Assembly: GCA_015234045.1 (NCBI GenBank)
Contig: JADFWU010000090.1
Span: 1-6,945, forward strand
Source of the DNA: Magnetococcales bacterium
Lineage (GTDB): Bacteria > Pseudomonadota > Magnetococcia > Magnetococcales > JADFWU01
DNA: 6,945 bases
Reading direction: 5' to 3'
Shown here: positions 1 through 6,091 of the stretch, piece by piece
Layout of the letters: the number at the start of each line of letters is the position of its first letter
How positions within the stretch are numbered: position 1 is the first letter of the stretch
Program-made: the position numbers and the translations under genes
Notes under the pieces: generated by a model
Database searches by the model: none
Seen by the model: only the letters and a program-made list of their open reading frames with translations
Told to the model about the DNA's origin: nothing

Positions 1-34
1 CAGCACGTTTTCTCAAATCAATATCATAGCTCAT
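1..34 (-). CDS. IS630-family transposase, 5' end only (runs off the window)
   Basis: Read on the minus strand from the ATG at 34-32, the first 11 codons give MSYDIDLRKRA, which then leaves the window. This is the typical opening of IS630-family transposases (the helix-turn-helix half, OrfA where the gene is split); many begin MSYSxDLRKR. The protein would bind the element ends and cut and paste the element at TA dinucleotides. Only the start is visible, so it cannot be said whether the gene is intact. There is no clear Shine-Dalgarno site, but a perfect TATAAT lies 6 bases upstream. The element sits inside an IS66-type tnpA. Confidence 0.72.
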   Translation of the reverse strand, partial: MSYDIDLRKRA

Positions 35-40
35 GAGCAC

Positions 41-46
41 ATTATA
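41..46 (-). promoter_or_regulatory. Possible -10 box (TATAAT) of the IS630-type transposase
   Basis: The minus strand reads TATAAT at 46-41, a perfect sigma-70 -10 hexamer. The ATG of the IS630 transposase follows after only 6 bases, so transcription would begin at or next to the start codon, giving a nearly leaderless mRNA. The hexamer 17 bases upstream (TTCCAA, 69-64) is a poor -35 match, so this is only a suggestion. Confidence 0.3.
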
Positions 47-73
47 CACTGTTAGATTTTAGATTGGAATGAC

Positions 74-197
74 TATATAATTCCTGGACAGTCAGGCCAT
101 GATCATCAGCATATGCCTTCATTGTTCCACCAGATTTTTCACTGGCACGAATGTGCTTAAGCCAATACCGCTGACGCTCCGTCAACTTTATCGCCAT
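74..197 (-). pseudogene. tnpA: IS66-family accessory protein TnpA, cut by an IS630 insertion
   Basis: From the ATG at 197-195 the minus strand encodes MAIKLTERQRYWLKHIRA and then a stretch containing MKAYADDHGLTVQELYS. This matches the small IS66-family TnpA (OrfA) protein, whose next residues are normally a Trp-Lys-rich tail. Here the reading changes after the Ser near position 72 into IS630 sequence and stops at 42. The start at 197 is preferred over the in-frame ATG at 233: GGAGG lies 5 bases upstream (207-203) and the family consensus begins at MAIKL. TnpA has a helix-turn-helix-like fold and is needed with TnpB and TnpC for IS66 transposition. Truncated at about 41 codons, it is very unlikely to work. 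tnpB and tnpC, if present, lie outside the window. Confidence 0.85.
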
Positions 198-251
198 GAT
201 TTCCTCCGATGTGTGTTGTGGAGTCCATAGCATGACAGTTTCTCAAGGTAA

Positions 252-281
252 ACGGAGCCCTGCGGTTCATTGGGCGCTTAC
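252..281 (-). repeat. IS66-type left terminal inverted repeat
   Basis: The minus strand from 281 reads GTAAGCGCCCAATGAACCGC and continues with a G/C-rich stretch to about 252. The GTAAGCG opening is diagnostic of IS66-family ends. The partner repeat is outside the window, so the inner limit is approximate. Confidence 0.82.
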
Positions 282-377
282 TGTTTGCGCAATTGGATGA
301 TCAGACTCCAAAGCCAATTTGACAGCGGATGTTCTGAACTCTGGCGTATAGGTGGTTGTCTTTCTATGGCTTTCCAT
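282..377 (-). pseudogene. IS3-family OrfA (HTH_Tnp_1), first 32 codons, cut by IS66
   Basis: From the ATG at 377-375 the minus strand encodes MESHRKTTTYTPEF, followed by a stretch containing AVKLALESDHPIAQT. The TPEFR..AVKLALESD..IAQT pattern is typical of the N-terminal helix-turn-helix of IS3-family OrfA, which normally continues into a leucine zipper and then, by -1 frameshifting, the OrfB integrase domain. The reading is broken after codon 32, exactly at the IS66 terminal repeat. AAGGAG (393-388) lies 10 bases upstream and supports this start. This fragment is too short to give a predicted open reading frame of useful size but is clear by motif. The rest of the element would lie beyond the IS66 insertion, outside the window. 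Confidence 0.8.
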
Positions 378-449
378 GGATAACACACTCCTTCTTATAT
401 CCACTCATGATATTCGAATTTGTGTGTCCGGAAAAGTATAGTCACTTCA
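282..449 (-). mobile_element. IS3-type element, left end, next to the operon's last gene
   Basis: An IS3-family orfA start is at 377. Upstream of it on the minus strand is a stretch that could be the left terminal repeat, beginning TGAAGTGACTATAC at 449 and ending near TTTTCCGGACACAC. IS3-family ends typically start with TGA, and many carry a GGACAC motif. A second TGA at 464-462 is the stop codon of the neighbouring acyltransferase gene, so the outer boundary could lie between 449 and 464. I prefer 449. No three- or four-base target duplication can be tested because the other end is missing. Confidence 0.55.
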
Positions 450-461
450 CCTGGTTAAGGG

Positions 462-2417
462 TCATAATATCCGCCATAAGGGGCCAAAGCTGATATTTTC
501 CGGTGGCCCGCATAACTGTTGGGCAAAATCCTTCAATACAACTGAAAACCAACGGTCAATGAAATCGTCTTCAGACTCCCCACGGTCAGGAGTTGGCAGT
601 GTAAACAGCTGGATAGCGATTTTTTGATCTTGCCAAACCGCTTTGCAAGAGAGGGATGGGATTGACATTCTGTAAGCCAGACGGGGAATCAATGGCGAGA
701 CCTTGATACGCCCGTTTAAAAAGGGGCGTTCAAGAGCAAATGAAGGGGCATGGTCATAAACAAGGGCACATATGGCCCCAGATTTGAGTTGCTTCATCAA
801 CTTTCTATACGCTTGCTTCCTGTTTTGATCGTGGATGAAAATGGCACTGGAATCCTTCTGCTTAATCTGTTTCTGTCCCGTGGCACCCACTGTGTGAAAT
901 GGGTGGTCATACTGATGAAAATAGTATGGTGGAATATTGTTGGGCCCATGATGCGTTCCGGCTAAAAGGCAGCCTTTTCCTTGGGAGAGTGCTTGGTTCA
1001 GCGTCTCCTGACAGGGTGGAATGATCATCTCATCCAACTTGGGCAGAAGATCGGGACGCCCCTCCACACACATTCTGAGGATCCAGTTGGCATAAACACC
1101 CCAGATGGCGGCACGTCGCCAGGCGGACCACGACCATTTGGCATGATCGGCATAGCGCCAGGCAACCCACAGATTGCGGGTCAGCGTGTCGTTGATGGGA
1201 AATTCATCAGATCGATTGAAAAGGGCATCGTAGAGTGAGTCAGAACCGATCAGGTCCATATTCTCATGACCATGAGAGATCAAGGTGTGATTCACCCTTT
1301 CATCCATCTCAAAAATTTTCAAAATATTGGTATAACGGGATAAAATATCGGGATGAGAGGGCGTCTCTTGAAACCATTTTTCCATGATCTGCAAAGCTTG
1401 TTCATTTCTTCCCGTGCTGAGCAGTAGATCAAAATAGGTTGTTCGGGCCTTAATATGTGTTGGTTGCTGTTGCAGAACCTTCTCGGCGAGCGTGAAAGCG
1501 TGATCATAGTGACCATGCTGCCGTAAAAAGATGGCCATCTCCAAAGCGGGGCGTGGTGCCTCAGGAAATTTGGCAACCACCTTCTGCCACATCTGCAATG
1601 CCTTCTGCGGGTCAAAGCGCTTTTGGCCGATCCGGGCCTTTCCACACCAGGCGCGGAGATCATCAGGCCAGGATGCGATAATCTGATCATAAAGCGCGTC
1701 AGCCTGATCAAAAAGTCGAACCGACTCCAAACACCCCGCTAATCCTAACAGAGCAGAGATCTCTTGTGGAAAGCGTGTGGCAAAGGTTTTCCAATGATTG
1801 AGTGCGGTTTGAGGATCATCATGCAGCATGCTGACCCGTGCCCGCCCCCACCAACCACGCGAATCTTCCGGCCACTGTTTGACCGCCTGATCAAACCACT
1901 GCCCCGCTTCCTCCAATTGCCCCTGACGCTCCAGGAACAGAGCATAAGCGATGGTCACCTGAAGCGTGTCGGGAAAATCATTGATGATCTCTTGCCACTG
2001 CTGGTGTGCACCAACTTTATCTCCCTGTTTTTTTTGAATGCGGGCCAGATAAATACGTGACTTTGGGTCGTCCGGCCAGGAAGCGGCGATCTGCTGAAAG
2101 AGTTCTTTCGCTTCATCAAGGCGATTCAACTGTTCAAGGGTCGTGGCCATACCACGCAGGGCCTGTGGATGGCTTGGTTCAATTGTCAGGGCATGCTGCC
2201 ACTGGACCAAAGCGGAGTCATAGGCTTTGCGCTTCTGGAGTAACTGGGCCAAACGACAAGTCGCTTGAATCTCCTCTGGCCATTGCCGGACAATCCGAGA
2301 GAGTTCAGCTTCCGCTTTTTCCACCTCTCCTGAACGTTCGAGAAACAGCGCTACAGCGAGCATGCTGTTCGGATTATTGGCATCCGCTTCGCTATCTGGT
2401 GATTTTTCTTGTCCCAT
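462..2417 (-). CDS. TPR-repeat protein with C-terminal LpxL/HtrB-like acyltransferase domain
   Basis: The product is 651 residues from the ATG at 2417. A GTG nine bases upstream (2426) is possible, but GGAAG (2430-2426) is spaced 8 bases from the ATG and too close to the GTG. Residues about 15-360 form roughly ten TPR-like helical repeats, many with WP(E/D)D turns. Residues about 475-640 resemble lysophospholipid acyltransferases of the LpxL/HtrB group: LLAGTHHGPNN sits where LpxL has HFGNWE, and there is a conserved D (about 555) followed by PFLNG and PRLAYR. The catalytic-type His is present, but the acid of HX4D/E appears to be Asn, so activity is uncertain. No signal peptide or N-terminal membrane anchor is seen, unlike LpxL, so it is probably cytoplasmic. 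It is the last gene of the set and may acylate the pathway product or bind an acyl-carrier or partner through its TPRs (inference). Confidence 0.85.
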   Translation of the reverse strand: MGQEKSPDSEADANNPNSMLAVALFLERSGEVEKAEAELSRIVRQWPEEIQATCRLAQLLQKRKAYDSALVQWQHALTIEPSHPQALRGMATTLEQLNRLDEAKELFQQIAASWPDDPKSRIYLARIQKKQGDKVGAHQQWQEIINDFPDTLQVTIAYALFLERQGQLEEAGQWFDQAVKQWPEDSRGWWGRARVSMLHDDPQTALNHWKTFATRFPQEISALLGLAGCLESVRLFDQADALYDQIIASWPDDLRAWCGKARIGQKRFDPQKALQMWQKVVAKFPEAPRPALEMAIFLRQHGHYDHAFTLAEKVLQQQPTHIKARTTYFDLLLSTGRNEQALQIMEKWFQETPSHPDILSRYTNILKIFEMDERVNHTLISHGHENMDLIGSDSLYDALFNRSDEFPINDTLTRNLWVAWRYADHAKWSWSAWRRAAIWGVYANWILRMCVEGRPDLLPKLDEMIIPPCQETLNQALSQGKGCLLAGTHHGPNNIPPYYFHQYDHPFHTVGATGQKQIKQKDSSAIFIHDQNRKQAYRKLMKQLKSGAICALVYDHAPSFALERPFLNGRIKVSPLIPRLAYRMSIPSLSCKAVWQDQKIAIQLFTLPTPDRGESEDDFIDRWFSVVLKDFAQQLCGPPENISFGPLWRIL

Positions 2418-2430
2418 GAATTTCACTTCC
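2418..2430 (-). promoter_or_regulatory. Ribosome binding site choosing ATG 2417
   Basis: GGAAG at 2430-2426, then 8 bases, then the ATG at 2417. This spacing favours the ATG over the overlapping GTG at 2426. Confidence 0.55.
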
Positions 2431-2478
2431 GAGCTGGTGTGTTGAAGCGACTCATATATCCGGTTCCAGTCGCCGAAA

Positions 2479-3606
2479 TCATGTCAATTTAACAGGAAGG
2501 TTCTTAATCGAATGCGTGATATCGGTTGAATACCAGTGTACAGGAACGCTGTTACGAATCGTCATATTTGGAAAACGCTCAAAGAGCGCCTGAACAATGC
2601 TTTTAATCAGGAAATAAGAGATTAAACCACCAGGGCATCGATGATTACCCAAACCAAATGACAAATGAAACGGAAGGTCGGAAATGTTTTTCTTACCCGC
2701 CTTAATAGAGGCTAGAAAATCACGGTTAACTTTGGGTAGATCAATCTCTACCTGATCGCCTGCTTGAAAAACATGGCCATTAACTGTCTTATTTTTCTTG
2801 GCAATACGAAGCATATTTCGTATCGATACATTTTTAATGATAAGTTCATGAATCAAATCAGATCGTTTATTGGGCTCTGTATTTTGCAAAAGCCTCTCTT
2901 TTTCTGAAGGATTGATGAGCAAATAATGCAAAATATTGGACAGTGTTGAAACCAGCGGCCTTATCGCCTGGCAAACTGCGATGGTAAGCCAGATCACATC
3001 GTGACGAGACCACTGCTGTTCTTTTGAAATAGAGACAAACTCATGCATCATGGGGATGGGCTTTTCATCCTCCGAAGCCGTCATAAATGAATCAAGGTAC
3101 CTATGAAAATCATGAAGGTCCTGATCAAGAAGGAGAAGTTTTTTCGGCGGAAGCGTCATGTACTCGCCCACCCAATTGATGTTTTCCGTCCATTGGTTGA
3201 GCCGTTTCCAATCAATCTCATGAGATGTGAAGAGCATGCGTCCCATGATTTTATTGATCAGTGGACTGACAAAGTCATGAACCAAATCAACATGCCGTAA
3301 TGATGATAACGGTTTCAGATGATTTTGGAGATTATCAAGCGACGGTTGATGCCATACCATCATCTTTTTTTTCGAGAAAAATGGTGAAATAGCACTGCGT
3401 GTTTGGCGATGTTCTGCACCATTGAGCAAAAAAGGTGTTCGTTTGATTATGGTCTTGAGATTGGTTAAAGGATGGCCTGTTTTCTTACTTAATGATACCG
3501 CATAACTGTATAAGCTATAGGAAGAAAAATCATTATCACGCAAGATTTGACAGGCCGTCTCATAATCATGAATGGAATGCGTGTTTTTTCTCTCGTTAAT
3601 GCTCAT
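2479..3606 (-). CDS. Divergent cytochrome P450 (P450 B) with Arg-Pro I-helix
   Basis: The product is 375 residues, slightly short for a bacterial P450. The ATG at 3606 overlaps the stop of P450 A by 4 bases (ATGA), and a TAA three codons upstream closes the frame, so no longer N-terminus is possible. Visible elements are a C-helix motif with His66 and Arg70 (haem propionate contacts), NRD at 294-296, and the haem loop FGLGNHRCPGG with Cys324 as ligand. The C-terminus ends NLPVKLT as in soluble class I P450s. Three conserved features are altered. The I-helix reads QAIRPLV (214-220), with Arg216-Pro217 in place of the acid-Thr pair. The K-helix reads HELIIK, with Ile257 where ExxR has Arg. No PERF-like motif precedes the haem loop. 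Arg-Pro is known from CYP152 fatty-acid peroxygenases, but overall this protein looks class I-like. It could be an active peroxygenase-type enzyme or a helper of P450 A. It appears richer in A+T than its neighbours. Confidence 0.9.
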   Translation of the reverse strand: MSINERKNTHSIHDYETACQILRDNDFSSYSLYSYAVSLSKKTGHPLTNLKTIIKRTPFLLNGAEHRQTRSAISPFFSKKKMMVWHQPSLDNLQNHLKPLSSLRHVDLVHDFVSPLINKIMGRMLFTSHEIDWKRLNQWTENINWVGEYMTLPPKKLLLLDQDLHDFHRYLDSFMTASEDEKPIPMMHEFVSISKEQQWSRHDVIWLTIAVCQAIRPLVSTLSNILHYLLINPSEKERLLQNTEPNKRSDLIHELIIKNVSIRNMLRIAKKNKTVNGHVFQAGDQVEIDLPKVNRDFLASIKAGKKNISDLPFHLSFGLGNHRCPGGLISYFLIKSIVQALFERFPNMTIRNSVPVHWYSTDITHSIKNLPVKLT

Positions 3607-4892
3607 CGTGGTTTAACCTGAACATGCAACGACCGGTCTGGATAGATACATGTCCCCAGACAAAGACCAACCTTTTCGGCATCCTCGGGATCCACATCAA
3701 TTCGGGTCCGATGGAATAGCGTGCTGAGCACCGCCAACATCTCAGCCCAGGCCAGAGCAATACCCAAACACCCACCAGGCCCACCGCTAAAAGGTAGAAA
3801 AGCCGATGACATCACCGGCTCGGATGATTCCGGGCTAAATCGCTCAGGCCGAAATTCATCGGGCTGCTGCCACAGGCGTCGATGACGATGGAGCGCATAG
3901 AACGAAACGATGACCATGTCACCCGGTTCAATCATCTGATCACCCACCTGCAATCGACCTTTCGCATCACGCATGGTCTCCGCGCCCGGTGGAAACAGTC
4001 TCAAAGCCTCATTGACCACTTGACGCAGGAACGAGCGTGGCTCTTCAGAGCTTCCGTTTGACGCTTCCTGATAGACCTTAGCCTGATGTTCAGGAAACAG
4101 ACCAAGCAGCCAGGCGGACCAAGCCAGGGTCAGTCCGGTTGTCACATGACCAGAGGCGGCCATAACCACTGCATTGGCCCGCACCTCTTCCTGACTCATC
4201 GGATGCGCCCCTGTCCATCCTTCAGGATTGGTAATCGCCTTGAGAGGATTATCATCGGTTAACTTTTTCCACCGCCCGGTCTCTTCAAAATGGTGGGCCA
4301 GTTTGCGGACGATGTCGGCAGCGGTAACAAAGTCCTCTTTTGGATGCGCATAGAGCGCGGTCACGGTCTCGGTAACGACTGGATCACGCCCTTCCCATTG
4401 TCCCGCGCCAAGCAGCGATGACCAGATAATTTGCATGGCCAGCTCAGCCATTTCATAACCAAGATCAATACGCCCCGCTTCCAGGTAGCGTGGCACTTCC
4501 GCCTCTGCGGCCTGTTTGGCGACCGCCCGCATTGTGCGCACATGGCTCCCAGACATCAGCGGCTTGAACGCATTCCGTTGACGCTGATTCTGTTTACCAG
4601 CGGTACCACTCATGCCCGGACCAAAAGCGGCATGGCCCAGTTTTTTCTGTACAGCTGCTTTGGGAAATTGATCGGCATGACTATAGAGCACCTTTTCCGC
4701 GGCTTCCGGCTCAGCAATCAAGACAAGTTTTCGATGCCCCACTCTCCGGGCGATGACCTGTTCTTCAAGAAGCTGTTTGGGTCGGGTGTTTTCTCGGAAT
4801 CGAATCATCTCCGCCATACTGTTCCAATTCAGATTTTCCATGTCTGGCAGAGAGAGCGCGGGAGGTTGAATCGATTTTTTTGTACTGGCCAC
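3603..4892 (-). CDS. Cytochrome P450 (P450 A)
   Basis: The product is 429 residues from a GTG start, supported by AAGGAG (4906-4901) eight bases upstream. Motifs in order: C-helix Q-R-Q-R-N near 103-107; I-helix ASGHVTTG (246-253); K-helix ExxR as E295-R298 (NEALRLFPPG); PERF at 349-352; and haem loop FSGGPGGCLG (368-377) with Cys375 as thiolate ligand. This arrangement fits E-class P450s that hydroxylate fatty acids, terpenoids or similar lipophilic substrates. Two departures from consensus are visible: Val250 stands where the I-helix acid is usual, although Thr251 and Thr252 remain, and Gly373 replaces the His/Arg two residues before the Cys. No N-terminal membrane anchor is seen. It should need a ferredoxin/reductase or similar partner, and none is encoded here. 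The gene is translationally coupled to P450 B, so the two probably work together. Confidence 0.93.
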   Translation of the reverse strand: MASTKKSIQPPALSLPDMENLNWNSMAEMIRFRENTRPKQLLEEQVIARRVGHRKLVLIAEPEAAEKVLYSHADQFPKAAVQKKLGHAAFGPGMSGTAGKQNQRQRNAFKPLMSGSHVRTMRAVAKQAAEAEVPRYLEAGRIDLGYEMAELAMQIIWSSLLGAGQWEGRDPVVTETVTALYAHPKEDFVTAADIVRKLAHHFEETGRWKKLTDDNPLKAITNPEGWTGAHPMSQEEVRANAVVMAASGHVTTGLTLAWSAWLLGLFPEHQAKVYQEASNGSSEEPRSFLRQVVNEALRLFPPGAETMRDAKGRLQVGDQMIEPGDMVIVSFYALHRHRRLWQQPDEFRPERFSPESSEPVMSSAFLPFSGGPGGCLGIALAWAEMLAVLSTLFHRTRIDVDPEDAEKVGLCLGTCIYPDRSLHVQVKPR

Positions 4893-4906
4893 GGTATTCG
4901 CTCCTT
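4893..4906 (-). promoter_or_regulatory. Ribosome binding site for the GTG start of P450 A
   Basis: AAGGAG at 4906-4901 followed by an 8-base spacer to GTG at 4892-4890. It lies in the 26-base gap after the radical SAM gene's stop and decides the non-ATG start. Confidence 0.75.
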
Positions 4907-4918
4907 GATTGTGTCTGC

Positions 4919-6034
4919 CTATTGCTCTTTTTCATGAATGTGACGGATTTTATGGATCTCTCTGGGATAGAGGAAAATTCGTCCAAGCGTTTCGATCATA
5001 TCGAGCCAGCGTTCAAAGGAGACTAGATCTTTGACATCGGTTGCACGCGGCACAAACTTTGAGGACCATCCGCCAGAATACAGACGACACTGGTCACAAC
5101 CCACCTCGGCTGTACAGCATTTTACCGATTGTGAAACCAGATCTGTGGTGAAATATCGCATGGGAGACAGAATGCGCGAACCACAGTCCAATGCGACACC
5201 CGTATCAGGGTCTAGCTCATAGAGCGGTGTTGGCCCACAAATAAAATCATTAAAGGGATGTGAATAGACAACCGTGTCAGGATAACGGTCCAACGCTGAT
5301 CCCATGGCGCGATGCGCTTTAATGAGCGCCTCATCATCCAGTGTTGGCGTATGACGACCACTGCTGACACGAAAGTAGCTGGAATCATTTTCCGCGCCCT
5401 GGGTCAGTTTATCCAAAAAGGTGTGGGTGGGTGAATAGAGATTGAAAGTGAGCTGAACACCATGATCCTGACACATTTTCGCCACGGTTTCGATTTGATC
5501 GATAGTCCACCGTGTCACGGTAAACAGCATGATGGCACGGGGATCGCCACGATAATTTTTCAAAGCCCGACGAAATACAGTGGCACCTCTGAGTTCTTTA
5601 TCTGAAGCGTTATCACCGGCCCAGATTGACACCCCGATGCGATAAGGAACGGCAGGATCTATGGCCACGGTTCCGTTGGTGCCAATATTCCCGAAGGGAA
5701 AATGGGGTGCAGCGGCCAAAAGGCGCTCTTGCTCCAAAGCTGGTTCAGCACCGACGAAGTAGGCCATGGTGACTCCGCGTGCCGCCTCATGGGCAAAAAA
5801 TTTATACCACTCCTCTATGGAACAGGGATTGTTGGTGGTAACGTCTGGATTATTATCAAAATAGTAACACCCTTCACAGCTCAGATTACAGCGCGTTGCC
5901 ATCTCGTAAAAGGCGGGTTGACGGAAAGACCTGACGACTGTTTTAGCCTGTTTGTATCGCGTGGCCAATTCGGGGTGTTGCTTAATAAAAGCACGTATTG
6001 CGGAAGCAATCTGCCTGCCGTAGTACCCTTTCAT
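4919..6034 (-). CDS. Radical SAM enzyme with cysteine-rich C-terminus
   Basis: The product is 371 residues. The radical SAM cluster motif is RCNLSCEGCYY with Cys49, Cys53 and Cys56 (CxxxCxxC), which binds a [4Fe-4S] cluster and cleaves SAM to a 5'-deoxyadenosyl radical. GAEP (95-98) takes the place of GGEP in SAM binding, and GTNGT follows at 118-122. The partial TIM barrel runs to about residue 220. After it, cysteines at 266, 284, 306, 307, 313 and 316 (the last two as CDQC) could hold an auxiliary Fe-S cluster, as in SPASM/twitch proteins, though the spacing is not clearly canonical. The ATG at 6034 has AAGG 6 bases upstream, and an in-frame TGA just before it rules out a longer form. The substrate is unknown. 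The neighbouring P450s, methyltransferase and acyltransferase suggest tailoring of a small molecule or lipid rather than tRNA or cofactor work (inference). Confidence 0.9.
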   Translation of the reverse strand: MKGYYGRQIASAIRAFIKQHPELATRYKQAKTVVRSFRQPAFYEMATRCNLSCEGCYYFDNNPDVTTNNPCSIEEWYKFFAHEAARGVTMAYFVGAEPALEQERLLAAAPHFPFGNIGTNGTVAIDPAVPYRIGVSIWAGDNASDKELRGATVFRRALKNYRGDPRAIMLFTVTRWTIDQIETVAKMCQDHGVQLTFNLYSPTHTFLDKLTQGAENDSSYFRVSSGRHTPTLDDEALIKAHRAMGSALDRYPDTVVYSHPFNDFICGPTPLYELDPDTGVALDCGSRILSPMRYFTTDLVSQSVKCCTAEVGCDQCRLYSGGWSSKFVPRATDVKDLVSFERWLDMIETLGRIFLYPREIHKIRHIHEKEQ

Positions 6035-6091
6035 AGCTCACCTTGCCCTTTGCCATAGACCTGATTGCTCTTCCTCCATCTAGACATATCT

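Larger units (their letters stand above)
1..75 (-). mobile_element. IS630-type element, left end, inserted in IS66 tnpA
   Basis: The minus-strand tnpA reading of the IS66-type element is normal through the codons for E-L-Y-S (about 83-72) and then changes abruptly to unrelated sequence. The break falls on a TATA stretch (77-74), which fits the TA target and TA duplication of IS630/Tc1-mariner elements. The new sequence leads directly into a recognisable IS630 transposase start at 34. The exact outer base (74-77) cannot be fixed without the other end of the element. Confidence 0.65.
74..281 (-). mobile_element. IS66-type element, left end, inserted in IS3 orfA
   Basis: The outer end is at 281, where the minus strand begins GTAAGCGCCCAATGAACCGC, the classic IS66-family terminal sequence starting GTAAGCG. 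An 84-base leader follows, then tnpA at 197, which is the usual IS66 order. On the other side the element is interrupted at about 74-77 by an IS630-type element. Outside the end, an IS3-type orfA reading is broken exactly at 281/282. IS66 elements usually make 8-base target duplications, so 282-289 (tgtttgcg) should recur at the unseen far end. Confidence 0.85.

Noticed and set aside
42-233. 63-codon minus-strand frame taken as one intact gene
   Set aside because: The first 12 codons lie upstream of the true IS66 tnpA start with its GGAGG site, and the last 10 or so codons are IS630 sequence. It is a chimera across an insertion point.
1745-2419. Plus- and minus-strand frames overlapping the TPR repeats (for example 2006-2419 and 1764-2060 on the plus strand)
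   Set aside because: Repetitive TPR coding sequence readily gives open shadow frames. The translations show no recognisable protein features.
2423-2455. Ten-codon minus-strand frame MSRFNTPARK between P450 B and the acyltransferase gene
   Set aside because: Too short, with no clear ribosome site. It ends 5 bases before the acyltransferase ATG and could at most couple translation.
4431-4937. 168-codon plus-strand open frame opposite P450 A
   Set aside because: Antisense to a well-supported P450, with no motif of its own and no convincing ribosome site.
4919-6034. Assigning the radical SAM gene as hopanoid HpnH or a named RiPP maturase
   Set aside because: The cluster motif and C-terminal cysteines are compatible with several families, and no hopanoid genes or convincing precursor peptide are present.
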